Source of the DNA: Gemmatimonadota bacterium | Lineage (GTDB): Bacteria > Gemmatimonadota > Gemmatimonadetes > Longimicrobiales > Gaopeijiaceae | Length of the DNA stretch: 64,000 bases | Direction of reading: 5' to 3' | Assembly (NCBI GenBank): GCA_016209885.1 | Contig: JACQVF010000072.1 | Span: 22,846-86,845, forward strand | Shown: positions 44,021 to 54,043 of the stretch, piece after piece | Layout: every line of letters begins with the position of its first letter | How positions within the stretch are numbered: position 1 is the first letter of the stretch | Notes under the pieces: generated by a model | What the model was told of the DNA's origin: nothing | Seen by the model: the letters and a program-made list of their open reading frames with translations, nothing else | Databases searched by the model: none | Position numbers and translations under genes: made by a program

Positions 44021-44800
44021 TCAGCGCCCCGTGAAGCGCGGCTCCCGCTTCTCCATGAATGCGCGGACGCCCTCGCGGCCGTCCTCACTCGCGAACGCCG
44101 TGAGGAAGAGCTCTCGCTCGAGGCGGAGCCCCGCCGAAAGCGGCGTCTCCAGTGCCGCCTGGACCGCTTCCTTGGCCAGACGCAGCGCCACAGGACTCCA
44201 GCGCGTCATGCGCCGGGCGATCTCGCGAGCGGTCTCGTACGCCCGGTCATCGTCTACCAGGAACTCGACGAGACCGATTCGGTACGCGTCCTCCGCGTCG
44301 ATGAAATCACCCGTGACCGCGAGGCGCAAGGCCTGGCCGTAGCCGACCAGGCGCGCGAGGCGCTGGGTGCCGCCGCCGCCGGGGACGAGCCCGAGGCGGA
44401 TCTCCGGCTGGCCGAAACGGGCGGAGCGGCCCGCCACGCGCAGGTCGCACGCCAGGGCCAGCTCGCAGCCGCCCCCAAGGCAGTAGCCGCGGATCACGGC
44501 GATGAGCGGCTTCGGGAACGCCGCTGCGGCGTCGTAAACCCGGCGGCCCGCGATCACATCGCGCTGCTCGAGGGGCGTGCGCGCGGCGAACTCGGCTACG
44601 TCCGCACCGGCCACGAAAGCCTTGTCCCCGGCGCCGATCAGGAGCACGGCCCGGATGTCATCGTCGGCGGCAAGCCCGTCCAGCGCTTCCACGAGCTCGC
44701 GGCGCACAGTCGCGTTGAGCGCGTTCAGCTTCTCTGGCCGGTTGACCGTCACCGTCGCCACGGCATCCGACGTCTCCACCAGGATCGACTCGTACGGCAT
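44021..44800 (-). CDS. Enoyl-CoA hydratase (crotonase)
   Basis: The 259-residue crotonase has FVAGADVAEF and both catalytic glutamates, one in YCLGGGCELALACDL and one in FGQPEIRLGLVPGGGGTQRL, so it should be an active 2-enoyl-CoA hydratase. It ends EKREPRFTGR, as in many PaaF/Crt-type enzymes. It lies downstream of the HBD gene in the same direction, across a 168-bp repeat-containing gap, and is probably part of the same beta-oxidation set. Confidence 0.93.
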   Translation of the reverse strand: MPYESILVETSDAVATVTVNRPEKLNALNATVRRELVEALDGLAADDDIRAVLLIGAGDKAFVAGADVAEFAARTPLEQRDVIAGRRVYDAAAAFPKPLIAVIRGYCLGGGCELALACDLRVAGRSARFGQPEIRLGLVPGGGGTQRLARLVGYGQALRLAVTGDFIDAEDAYRIGLVEFLVDDDRAYETAREIARRMTRWSPVALRLAKEAVQAALETPLSAGLRLERELFLTAFASEDGREGVRAFMEKREPRFTGR

Positions 44801-44812
44801 TCGGCCTCGCAG

Positions 44813-44963
44813 TTTAGAGGGTTAGAGGGATAGAGGGTTGGTTGCATCCTCGCATCGTGGTTTCCAGGGTTGGGGTCCATACGCATGGAATCGCCAGCGT
44901 CTGTGACGGAAGCACTTGCCGGGGGCCAGCGCGGCTAACCCTCTAATCCTCTCTAACCCTCTG
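44813..44963. repeat. Inverted arrays of TTAGAGGG-like octamers flanking ~90 bp
   Basis: Left array 44813-44843 contains TTAGAGGG, TTAGAGGG and ATAGAGGG. Right array 44934-44963 contains the complement (TAACCCTC, TAATCCTC, TAACCCTC). The arrays are inverted around ~90 bp of non-coding DNA lying between the crotonase start and the HBD stop. The same octamer occurs at 5150-5201. The structure could form a long hairpin. Confidence 0.6.
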
Positions 44964-44968
44964 GCGCT

Positions 44969-45847
44969 CTACCACCTGTAGAACCCACTCCCCGTCTTCT
45001 TGCCCAGCCGCCCCTCGGCCACCATGCGCCGCAGGATCTCCGGGGGACGGAAGCGCTCGCCCAGCTTTGCCTGCAGGTACTCCGCGATTCCGAGCCGCAC
45101 GTCGAGCCCGACCAGATCGCTCAGGCGAAGCGGGCCCATGGGGTGGCGGTACCCGAGCTCCATGGCGCGGTCGATGGCTTCGGGCTCTGCCACCCCTTCC
45201 TCGACCATGCGCATGGCCTCGAGGCCGAGGAGCAAGCCGAGACGCGAGGACGCGAAGCCGGGCGAATCGTTCACGACGATGGGCTCCTTGCCCAATTGCC
45301 GGACGAACGCGAGCGCACGGTCTACCGTGGCTTCCTCGGTGTCGCGACCTCGCACCACCTCCACGAGTGCCATGAGGTGCGCTGGATTGAAGAAGTGAAG
45401 TCCCAGGAACCGGCCCGGGCGCCCCAGCGCGACGGCGATCTCCGTGATGCTGAGCCCCGAGGTATTCGTGGCCAGGAGGGCGTTCGTGGGCGCTGCGCGC
45501 TCCACGTCTCGGAACACGCGGTGTTTCAGCGCGAGCGATTCGGGCACCGCCTCGATGACGATAGCGGCCCCGGCCACCGCCTCTTTGAGCGATGACGCGC
45601 CTTCCACCCGGTCGAGCGCCGCCGCACGCGCCTCGGCCGTCACCTTCCCGAGGGCCACCCCTGTGGCCAGGTTGTCGGCGGTACGCTCGAGGCCCCGGGC
45701 GAGGGCATCGGGGCTCGTGTCATGCAGGGTCACCCCGTAGCCAGCCATGGCCGCGACCTGCGCGATCCCGTGGCCCATGGTTCCGGCGCCCAGGACGGCG
45801 ACCCGCTCCGACCGCGGAACTCCGCTCCCCGCCGCCTCCCTTGCCAT
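44969..45847 (-). CDS. 3-hydroxyacyl-CoA dehydrogenase (3-hydroxybutyryl-CoA dehydrogenase type)
   Basis: The 292-residue single-domain enzyme has the Rossmann motif VLGAGTMGHGIAQVAA (~18-33), IEAVPESLALK, LLATNTSGLSITEIA, the catalytic His in GLHFFNPAHLM, the Glu in EVVRGRDT, and VNDSPGFASSRL. It oxidises 3-hydroxyacyl-CoA with NAD+. It lies 24 nt after the thiolase gene, giving consecutive beta-oxidation steps. Confidence 0.94.
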   Translation of the reverse strand: MAREAAGSGVPRSERVAVLGAGTMGHGIAQVAAMAGYGVTLHDTSPDALARGLERTADNLATGVALGKVTAEARAAALDRVEGASSLKEAVAGAAIVIEAVPESLALKHRVFRDVERAAPTNALLATNTSGLSITEIAVALGRPGRFLGLHFFNPAHLMALVEVVRGRDTEEATVDRALAFVRQLGKEPIVVNDSPGFASSRLGLLLGLEAMRMVEEGVAEPEAIDRAMELGYRHPMGPLRLSDLVGLDVRLGIAEYLQAKLGERFRPPEILRRMVAEGRLGKKTGSGFYRW

Positions 45848-45871
45848 GGCTAGTAGTTCCTCAGAGACCCG

Positions 45872-47068
<1,197 letters not shown>

Positions 47069-47081
47069 GGCTCGGGTCGCG

Positions 47082-48575
47082 TCATGCGTCGAGGGCCACC
47101 CACACGCTCTTCACCTGCGTGTATTTGTCGATGGCCGACTGGAAGCCGAGGTCCCGAGCGAACCCGCTCTGCTTGTAGCCGCCGAACGGCGATCCGGAAT
47201 CGTAGCGCTGGTACGTGTTGATCCACACGGTCCCCGCCTGGATCTCCGCCGCCAGCCGGTGCGCCTTCCCGATGTCGCGGCTCCAAATCCCGGCCGCCAG
47301 CCCGTAGATCGTCCGGTTCGCCTTGTCGATGGCGTCGTGCACGTCGCGGAAGGTCATCACGGCGGCCACGGGCCCGAAGATCTCCTCCTGGGCGATCGTC
47401 ATCTGCGGGGTCACCTCGTCGAACACCGTGGCTGTAACGAAGTTGCCCCGGCCGTTCACGGTGATCCGCTCGCCGCCGCAGAGGAGCCGTGCGCCCTCCG
47501 ACTTTCCCCTCTCGATGTAGCTCAGCACGCGCTCGAGCTGAGCCTCGCTGACGATGGCGCCGATGCGCGTCTTCGGATCCAGGGGATCGCCCACCGTCAT
47601 CTTTGCCGTCCGGTCAAGCAGCGCCCGCACGAAGTCGCCGGCGATGGACTCCTCCACCAGGATCCTCGACCCCGCCGCACAGACCTCGCCCTTCCCGTAG
47701 AAGATCCCCGAGCAGCTTCCCCGTGCGGCGGCCGCCAGGTCCGCATCCGCGAACACGATGTTCGGCGACTTGCCGCCCAGCTCGAGGGAGACCTTCTTCA
47801 GCGTGGTGGCGGCCTCCCGCATCACGATGCGCCCGACCTCCGTCGAGCCGGTGAAGGAGATGGCGTCCACGTCCGGGTGCCGTACCAGGGCGGTGCCCGC
47901 CGTCTCGCCGAATCCGGCCACCACGTTGAGGACGCCGGGCGGAAAGCCCGCCTCGGCCGCTAGCTCGGCCAGGCGGAGCGCCGTGAGCGGCGTCTGCTCG
48001 GCGGGCTTGAGGATGACCGTGTTCCCGCACGCCAGCGCGGGTGCCATCTTCCACGCGGCCAGAGAGAGCGGGAAGTTCCACGGGACGATACAGCCCACCA
48101 CGCCCAGGGGCTCCCGCAGCGTATAGTTCAGGAAGAGCCCTGCTACCGGGATCGTGGCGCCCTCGATCTTGTCGGCCAGACCCGCGTAATAGCGGAAGTT
48201 CTCGACCACACCGGGGAGATCGACCTGCCGGGACTCGAAGAGCGGCTTCCCGTTGTTCAGGGTCTCGAGGAGCGCCAGCTCCTCGGCGTGCCGCTCCACC
48301 AGGTCGGCCAGCCGCCAGAGGAGCTCGGCCCGCCGGTGCGGGCTCAGCTTGCGCCAGGCCTCGCCCCTGAATGCCGCCCGCGCCGCCGTCGCCGCCCGAT
48401 CCACGTCCGCCGCATCCCCGCTCGCTACGCGCGCCAGCAGCTCCCCCGTCGCGGGGTTCCGTACGTCGAAGCTCTCACCGCTCGCGGCGGCCTGCCACTC
48501 GCCGCCGATCCAGTGCTGATCGTGAATCCGGATCCCCGCCGTCGCTACCGTCACAGGCGCACCCGTCCTCAACAC
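47082..48575 (-). CDS. NAD(P)-dependent aldehyde dehydrogenase
   Basis: The 497-residue ALDH has VVGCIVPWNFPLSLAAWKMA, the coenzyme-binding KPAEQTPLTAL and FTGSTEVGR, the base Glu in SLELGGKSPN, and the nucleophile Cys in GKGEVCAAGSR. EEIFGPV and INTYQRYDSGSPFGGYKQSG complete the pattern, which is betaine/class-1 type. It oxidises an aldehyde to its acid. No PaaZ-type hydratase domain is fused. The start is GTG 48575; shorter starts are possible. The substrate probably belongs to the pathway of its beta-oxidation neighbours. Confidence 0.92.
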   Translation of the reverse strand: MLRTGAPVTVATAGIRIHDQHWIGGEWQAAASGESFDVRNPATGELLARVASGDAADVDRAATAARAAFRGEAWRKLSPHRRAELLWRLADLVERHAEELALLETLNNGKPLFESRQVDLPGVVENFRYYAGLADKIEGATIPVAGLFLNYTLREPLGVVGCIVPWNFPLSLAAWKMAPALACGNTVILKPAEQTPLTALRLAELAAEAGFPPGVLNVVAGFGETAGTALVRHPDVDAISFTGSTEVGRIVMREAATTLKKVSLELGGKSPNIVFADADLAAAARGSCSGIFYGKGEVCAAGSRILVEESIAGDFVRALLDRTAKMTVGDPLDPKTRIGAIVSEAQLERVLSYIERGKSEGARLLCGGERITVNGRGNFVTATVFDEVTPQMTIAQEEIFGPVAAVMTFRDVHDAIDKANRTIYGLAAGIWSRDIGKAHRLAAEIQAGTVWINTYQRYDSGSPFGGYKQSGFARDLGFQSAIDKYTQVKSVWVALDA

Positions 48576-48791
48576 GTCTACGCTCAGCGTCCGCGATTCG
48601 CGAGTTGCGATTCGCGATTCGTGATCCGTACTTCTCCGTAGTTATCCGTAGTCAGGGATCAGAGATCAGCCTTCGCGATCAGGGATTCGCGAGTCACCAT
48701 TCGGGTCCCCAATCCGCTACCCGGTGTGTCGACACACCCGCCCGGCTGCGAACCGCTGGTCGCGGACCGCCAATCGCTGATCGCGAATCGC
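48576..48791. repeat. Low-complexity gap rich in GATTCGCG-type repeats
   Basis: The 216 bp between the crotonase stop and the aldehyde dehydrogenase start hold many overlapping copies of GATTCGCGA and its complement TCGCGAATC, plus GATCAGGGAT-like units. No gene is supported. A perfect 16-bp palindrome lies inside at 48723-48738. Confidence 0.55.
48723..48738. promoter_or_regulatory. Perfect 16-bp palindrome, candidate regulator binding site
   Basis: GGTGTGTCGACACACC is a perfect palindrome about 150 nt upstream of the aldehyde dehydrogenase start. Length and symmetry suit a TetR-type dimer, and a TetR gene heads the cluster. Binding is an inference. Confidence 0.35.
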
Positions 48792-49592
48792 TCACCGTCC
48801 CGTGAACTGCGGCTTGCGCTTTTCCACGTAGGCGGTGAGCCCCTCCCGCGCGTCCTGGCTCAGGAAGAGCTGCTGCTGTAGCTCCCGCTCCAGGGCGAGC
48901 CCCTGCTCGAACGGGACTTCCCAGCCCGTCTGCACAGCCCGCTTGATGAAGCCCACCGCCTTCGCCGCCCGGTTCGGCGGCGTGAACTGACGCGCGTACT
49001 CGAGCACCTGCGCGAGAAACGCGTCCCCGGTCTCCGCATCGAGGATGCGGTTCACGAGCCCGAGCTCCGCCGCCCGCTCGAGGTCGAACGTCTCGCCACT
49101 GGTCATGAGCTCGATGGCCCGCGACTTCCCGACGATGCGCGACAACCGCTGCGTGCCACCGGTTCCGGGGAGCACCCCCAGGTTCACCTCCGGGAGCCCG
49201 ATCTTCCCCGCACCCCGCCGCGCCACCCGGAGGTCCGCCGCCATAGCGATCTCCAGACCGCCGCCCACCGTGTGCCCGTTGAGCGCCGCGATCGTGAGCT
49301 TCGGCGTCTGCTCCAGGCGGTTCAGCGTCTCGTTCGCGTGCAGGCAGAAGCAGTACTTGAAACCGGAGGTCACCTCCACCAGCATGTTGATGTTCGCGCC
49401 CGCACTGTAGAACCGCTCGCCTGCGCCCGTGACCACGAGCACGTAGACGCCGTCATCCATGCGGGCTCGCAGAATCACTTCGTCGAGCTGCCGCATCATC
49501 TCGTAGGTGTACGTGTTCGCCGGCGGATCATCCAGCGTGATCAGGGCGACGCCCTGCCCCACCTCGTAGTGAACAAGCTCGCGCTCGGCCAT
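48792..49592 (-). CDS. Enoyl-CoA hydratase (crotonase), second copy
   Basis: The 266-residue crotonase has DDPPANTYTYEMMRQLDE, FYSAGANINMLVE and both glutamates, in VGGGLEIAMAADL and GLPEVNLGVLPGTGGTQRL, and ends EKRKPQFTGR. It is distinct from the copy at 44021. ATG 49592 is chosen because MAERELVHYEVG starts conserved sequence and GGGGGAACC precedes it. It follows the TetR gene by 94 nt in the same direction and is the first enzyme gene of the cluster. Confidence 0.92.
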   Translation of the reverse strand: MAERELVHYEVGQGVALITLDDPPANTYTYEMMRQLDEVILRARMDDGVYVLVVTGAGERFYSAGANINMLVEVTSGFKYCFCLHANETLNRLEQTPKLTIAALNGHTVGGGLEIAMAADLRVARRGAGKIGLPEVNLGVLPGTGGTQRLSRIVGKSRAIELMTSGETFDLERAAELGLVNRILDAETGDAFLAQVLEYARQFTPPNRAAKAVGFIKRAVQTGWEVPFEQGLALERELQQQLFLSQDAREGLTAYVEKRKPQFTGR

Positions 49593-49686
49593 TGTCGGTT
49601 CCCCCTGTCCAGTGTCCACGATGGCGCAGTCCCGCGAGGCTCGCCGGGTCGGACGCGCAGCGACGGGCCGGCTCGCTCCGTGCGCT

Positions 49687-50346
49687 TCACCCCTCACGCC
49701 AGATCGAGCCCTGCGTTCGCGCCGCGCCCCGCGCGGCGGCCGGTGTGCGAGCCGGCTGCATGGCCGACACGTACCCGCGCAGGAAGACGTGAATCATGTT
49801 CTCGGCCAGCTCCTCCACCGGCACGTCCCGCTCCGGACGGTACCAGTTGTAGATCCAGTTCATCATCCCGAAGAGCCCGAAGGTCGCCACCCTCAGGTCC
49901 ACGGCGCTCCCCGCCGGCTTCAGCTCGGAGAGGATCTCCATGACGATCTCCGTGTAGCGCTTCTTCTTCGCATTCACACGCCTGCGGTACTCCGCCGTCA
50001 GCGCCCTCGCTTCGTGGGAGAGCACCTTCATCTCCCGCATGCTGTTCACGAAGAAGTGGAGGTGATTCCGGACCAGGATGCGCAGGCGCTCCTCGGGGTC
50101 CGCGACGCCCTCGAGGTCGTTCTCCAGCCGCTCCAGGATCGTTCCGAAACAGTGGTCCTGGATGAGAAAGAGGAGCTCTTCCTTGCTCTTGAAATAGTAA
50201 TAAAGGCCGGAGAGGCTGATCCCGGTGGCACCCGCGATGTCGCGAATGCTCGCCTGATGGTACCCCTTGTCCGCGAAGATCGCCGCGGCCGCCTTCAGGA
50301 TGCTCGCTAGCTTCTCATCGTGACGCGGCCGCTCGTCCAAGCTCAC
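49687..50346 (-). CDS. TetR-family transcriptional regulator
   Basis: The 219-residue regulator has an N-terminal HTH (~10-56): ILKAAAAIFADKGYHQASIR, DIAGATGISLSGLYYYFKSK and EELLF. The C-terminal ligand domain resembles regulators of fatty-acid and phenylacetate catabolism. It heads a run of acyl-CoA genes and probably represses them until an acyl-CoA binds. GTG 50346 is preferred because a GGAGGAC site precedes it; the open frame continues upstream. A palindrome lies 26 nt upstream. Confidence 0.9.
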   Translation of the reverse strand: MSLDERPRHDEKLASILKAAAAIFADKGYHQASIRDIAGATGISLSGLYYYFKSKEELLFLIQDHCFGTILERLENDLEGVADPEERLRILVRNHLHFFVNSMREMKVLSHEARALTAEYRRRVNAKKKRYTEIVMEILSELKPAGSAVDLRVATFGLFGMMNWIYNWYRPERDVPVEELAENMIHVFLRGYVSAMQPARTPAAARGAARTQGSIWREG

Positions 50347-50368
50347 TGTCCTCCGGTGGGGCGCGGTT

Positions 50369-50386
50369 CGATCGGACGTCCGAGCG
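50369..50386. promoter_or_regulatory. Near-perfect 18-bp palindrome upstream of tetR
   Basis: CGATCGGACGTCCGAGCG has a perfect 12-bp core (TCGGACGTCCGA, 50372-50383) and one mismatched pair outside it. Its place just upstream of the TetR start suits an autoregulatory operator. The sequence differs from the palindrome at 48723. Confidence 0.4.
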
Positions 50387-50485
50387 AGCAAGCTATCCGG
50401 CCGCGAACGAGGGTGTCAAGCAAGCGCAGGGGACGGGAGGCGGCCGGTGACGGGGGAGCGAAGGTTGCACGCGCGCTCGCGACCG

Positions 50486-50574
50486 GTGTTCGCGAATCGG
50501 AAGTACGGTTGCGCACCGAGACTCTCGGAATGTAGCGGCGGTCGAATGCAACCGCACTTCCAGTCGGGAACACC
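50486..50574. repeat. Shrunken, diverged copy of the 39042-39224 element
   Basis: The ends resemble the terminal repeats of the 39042-39224 element (GGAAGTACGGTT on the left, AACCGCACTTCC on the right), and the inner part GCGGCGGTCGAAT is identical in both. About 90 bp of the interior is missing. The arms are imperfect, as expected for an old copy. The rest of the 50347-50702 gap shows no gene. Confidence 0.6.
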
Positions 50575-50702
50575 ACAGGGGGTACAGGGGTGCGGTCGAG
50601 GGCGGTCGATGCCTTGAGGGCGGTCGATGCCGCTTGCCCGCGATCTTCGTGAGGGATTAGCTTGGTAGGGTGCTTTCCTGCGTCTGTCAGCCGTTCGAGG
50701 CC

Positions 50703-51443
50703 GTGCGCATCCGAAGCTCGTTCGCATCGATCGTTTCGATCGTCGCCGTCCTGGGCGTGACCCTCGTCGCGTGTCGGGACGCACCGGTGGAGCCCTCTGT
50801 CCTGCTGGTGGCCGGGGAGGCACGTGCCGCCGTGTCTCTCCAGGGCGAAGTGCCCTCGCTTCCGGGACTGGCGCGCGATCTGAAGCTCGAGGCCGAGCTG
50901 GGGACGGCGCTGGAGCTGTGGATGCGGGGGTGGACGCTCCCGGAGGCGGAGGGCGCGGCGCTGCGGGAGGCGGCGTACGCGGAGGCCATCCCGGTCCTCG
51001 CCGGCGCTCTGGCACCTGCGGCCGTGGACTCGCTTCTCACCATGCTGGATCGCTGGCGGCGAATGGTGGCGGGGCTCAACGGAGGGGCGCTCCCTGGACC
51101 GCTGGGTGAAGCGGTGGTGCGGATTCTGGAGGAGCTGGCCGCGGGGCGCCGCGCGCTTTCCGACGCAGTGCCGTCGCTCGCGATCCTCTCCGCGCTGCGG
51201 GCGTCGGATCTGCTCCGCGGAGTCTCATCGCCGGTGGTGGCGGATATGCTGATCCGGGACGCGGCGCAGCGGCTGGCCGAGCGGCCGGATACGGGTGCGG
51301 CTCCCCTGAGCGTCCGGCGCGCGCGGCGGCTGGTCCAGGGCGCGCGCCACGCGTTCGAGGCCGGCGACTTCGACCGGGCGATCCGTCGCGCGTACTACGC
51401 GACCCGGCTCCTGGAGGCGCCGGCGGATGGGCGTCCGCGGTAG
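50703..51443 (+). CDS. Predicted lipoprotein, unknown function
   Basis: The 246-residue protein has a lipoprotein signal peptide (IVSIVAVLGVTLVAC; lipobox L-V-A-C at ~residue 24). The mature part is helical and Ala/Leu-rich, with paired helices near the C-terminus (ARRLVQGARHAFEAGDFDRA) that look TPR-like. GTG 50703 places the signal peptide correctly; GTG 50670 is an alternative. No family is recognised. A 150-bp gap separates it from nfeD. Confidence 0.65.
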   Translation: MRIRSSFASIVSIVAVLGVTLVACRDAPVEPSVLLVAGEARAAVSLQGEVPSLPGLARDLKLEAELGTALELWMRGWTLPEAEGAALREAAYAEAIPVLAGALAPAAVDSLLTMLDRWRRMVAGLNGGALPGPLGEAVVRILEELAAGRRALSDAVPSLAILSALRASDLLRGVSSPVVADMLIRDAAQRLAERPDTGAAPLSVRRARRLVQGARHAFEAGDFDRAIRRAYYATRLLEAPADGRPR

Positions 51444-51593
51444 CGGTCACGGGGGCTGGAGAGCAGGGGTCGCACAGCGGCCTGTGTTCTCCGGCTTTGC
51501 CTGGCCGGGCCGTGAAGTTCTTTTCGTTCTGTGACGTATCGCAGAGTGGAGGGCTGTTCGCGCCTCCCTCCCAGAACGTCGGAGGAACGTGAG

Positions 51594-52943
51594 ATGCGGG
51601 CGAGCAGGGCGGTCGTCGCGCTGGTCCTGAGCCTGCCGCTTCTGGCGGGCGCAGCTCCGGTGCCGCAGAGTCAGGGGGCGGGCGCGACGGTGTACCGCGT
51701 TCCGGTAACGGGCGAGATCGAGCTCGGGCTGGCACCGTTCGTGGAGCGGAGCCTGCGCGAGGCGGAGCGGGCGGGTGCGGCGGCGGTGATCCTCGATATG
51801 GATACGCCCGGCGGCCGGGTGGACGCGGCCGAGCGAATCGCCGACGTGGTGAGCGACGCGGCGGTACCGGTCTACGCCTACGTGAACCGGCGGGCGTTCT
51901 CGGCGGGTGCGCTCATCTCGCTGGCCACGAAGGAGATCTTCATGAGGCCGGGCGCCGTGATGGGTGCGGCGACGCCGGTGGTCGGGACCGGAGAGAAGGC
52001 TCCCGAGAAGATCGTTTCGGCCATGCGCAGCGAGATGCGGGCGCTGGCGGAGGCCCGGGGCCTCGACCCAAGGATCGCCGAGGCGATGGTGGACGAGGAC
52101 ATCGAGATCCCGGGCGTGGTGGAGAAGGGGAAGCTCCTGACCCTTACCGCGGAAGAAGCGGCACGGCTGGGTTACGCTCGGGAGGTGGAGGACTGGGACG
52201 TCCTTATGCAGACACTGAGTGTTCCGGGTGCGCAGGTCGTGACCGTGGAGGTGAACTGGGCGGAGGGCGTCGTGCGCTTCCTGTCCTCGCACCTGGTGGC
52301 TCCGTTCCTCCTGACTTTGGGCTTCCTGGGACTGCTCATCGAGCTGAAGACGCCGGGCTTCGGGCTCGCGGGTGCCGCCGGACTCCTGTCCCTGGCGCTG
52401 TACTTCGGGTCGCACCTGATCATCGGGCTCGCCGGCTGGGAGGAGCTCATCCTGTTCGGCGTCGGGATCATCCTTCTGGTCGTGGAGATCTTCCTGGTGC
52501 CCGGCTTCGGCCTCTTCGGCGTTGGCGGCATCGCGGCGCTCCTGGTGAGCATCTTCCTGAGCCTCATTGGGCGTCTCCCGACGGCCGCGGACCTGACCAC
52601 GGCCGCGCTGGTGCTGTCCACGACGGTGCTGGTGGCGCTGGTGACGGCCTGGGCGCTGCTTCGCACGCTCCCGCGCAGCGCGAGGCTGGCGCGCACGGGG
52701 ATCCTCCTGGACACGGAGGAGAGCCGCGAGACGGGGTATCTCTCCGCGCCGCCGCGGCGTGACCTGGTGGGCGCACGGGGGGTGGCGCTCACGGATCTTC
52801 GCCCGTCGGGCACCGGCCTCTTCGGGGACGAGCGCATCGATGTGGTCTCGGAATCGGAGTGGATCAACGCCGGAACGGCGATCCGCGTCGTGAGCTCGGA
52901 GGGCTACCGCCACGTCGTGCGCCCCACCAAGGAGCAGGCCTGA
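51594..52943 (+). CDS. NfeD family membrane serine protease (long form)
   Basis: The 449-residue protein has a signal peptide (~1-22), a ClpP-like protease domain (~30-225) with YRVPVTGEIELGLAPFVERS, DMDTPGGRVDAAERI and the catalytic Ser103 in NRRAFSAGALISLATKEIF, about four TM helices (~235-370) and a C-terminal OB-fold (~385-445, GARGVALTDLRPSGTGLF). Long NfeD proteins cleave stomatin-like partners in archaeal homologues. The flotillin-like floA follows 107 nt downstream, the usual pairing. ATG 51594 follows a GGAGGAA site. Confidence 0.93.
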   Translation: MRASRAVVALVLSLPLLAGAAPVPQSQGAGATVYRVPVTGEIELGLAPFVERSLREAERAGAAAVILDMDTPGGRVDAAERIADVVSDAAVPVYAYVNRRAFSAGALISLATKEIFMRPGAVMGAATPVVGTGEKAPEKIVSAMRSEMRALAEARGLDPRIAEAMVDEDIEIPGVVEKGKLLTLTAEEAARLGYAREVEDWDVLMQTLSVPGAQVVTVEVNWAEGVVRFLSSHLVAPFLLTLGFLGLLIELKTPGFGLAGAAGLLSLALYFGSHLIIGLAGWEELILFGVGIILLVVEIFLVPGFGLFGVGGIAALLVSIFLSLIGRLPTAADLTTAALVLSTTVLVALVTAWALLRTLPRSARLARTGILLDTEESRETGYLSAPPRRDLVGARGVALTDLRPSGTGLFGDERIDVVSESEWINAGTAIRVVSSEGYRHVVRPTKEQA

Positions 52944-53050
52944 CCGCACGCACCAGTGGCGGCATACGCGGCCGCGGCTCACTATAGAGGGCCCGCAGAG
53001 GGCCCGCAGCGCGGGACGCGCCCCGTTCCGCCGGAAGCGAGGAGGGGATC

Positions 53051-54040
53051 ATGGAAGGGCTGGCGTTCGGATCGGTGGCGTTCGTCATCGCTATCTTCGC
53101 GTTCGTCCTGTTTCTCGCCTGGGCAATCCCGCTGCGGCTCTGGATCGAGGCGTTCTCGGCGGGCGTTCACATCGGTCTGTTCTACCTGGTGGGGATGCGC
53201 CTCCGCAAGGTGAACCCCCCGGCCGTCGTGCGTCCCCTCATCTGGGCGAGGAAGGCGGGGCTGCAGCTCGGCGTCCAGGAGCTGGAGGCTCACTACCTGG
53301 CCGGCGGTGACGTGCCCCGGGTGGCGCGGGCGCTCATCAGCGCCGACAAGGCGAATATCGACCTCGCATTCAAGCAGGCGGCGGCCATCGACCTGGCGGG
53401 CCGCGACGTCCTGGAGGCGGTGCAAGTGTCCGTCAACCCCAAGGTGATCACCACCCCGCGCGTCGCCGCCATGGCCAAGGACGGGATCCAGCTCATCGCC
53501 CTCGCCCGTGTGACCGTGCGGGCCAACATCAATCGCCTGGTCGGTGGCGCGGGTGAGGAGACGATTCTGGCGCGGGTCGGCGAGGGCATCGTCTCCACCA
53601 TCGGCTCGTCCGAGTCCCATAAGGCGGTGCTCGAGAACCCGGACAACATCTCGAAAACGGTCCTGCAAAAGGGGCTCGACTCCGGGACCGCGTACGAGAT
53701 CCTCTCCATCGACATCGCGGACGTGGACGTGGGGAAGAACATCGGTGCCGAGCTCCAGATCGACCAGGCCGAAGCGGACAAGCGGATCGCCCAGGCCCGC
53801 GCCGAGGAGCGGCGCGCCATGGCCGTGGCCGCAGAGCAGGAGATGCGGGCCAAGGTCCAGGACATGCGCGCCCACGTGATCGAGGCGGAGGCCCAGATCC
53901 CCCAGGCCATCGCGGAGGCGTTCCGCGAGGGGAACCTGGGAATCATGGACTTCATGCGCTACCGCAACGTCCAGGCCGATACCGCCATGCGCACCGCCAT
54001 CGCCGGGGGTGAGGAGCGGACGGAGGGCACCTCGGAGTAG
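53051..54040 (+). CDS. floA: Flotillin-like protein FloA
   Basis: The 329-residue protein has an N-terminal membrane hairpin (~8-30), then the FloA-type SPFH domain ([58 protein letters not shown]) and a coiled-coil Glu/Ala-rich region (~235-290). It scaffolds membrane microdomains and is paired with NfeD. Length and pattern match the YqfA/FloA family closely. The ATG follows GAGGGGATC. Confidence 0.93.
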   Translation: MEGLAFGSVAFVIAIFAFVLFLAWAIPLRLWIEAFSAGVHIGLFYLVGMRLRKVNPPAVVRPLIWARKAGLQLGVQELEAHYLAGGDVPRVARALISADKANIDLAFKQAAAIDLAGRDVLEAVQVSVNPKVITTPRVAAMAKDGIQLIALARVTVRANINRLVGGAGEETILARVGEGIVSTIGSSESHKAVLENPDNISKTVLQKGLDSGTAYEILSIDIADVDVGKNIGAELQIDQAEADKRIAQARAEERRAMAVAAEQEMRAKVQDMRAHVIEAEAQIPQAIAEAFREGNLGIMDFMRYRNVQADTAMRTAIAGGEERTEGTSE

Positions 54041-54043
54041 CCC

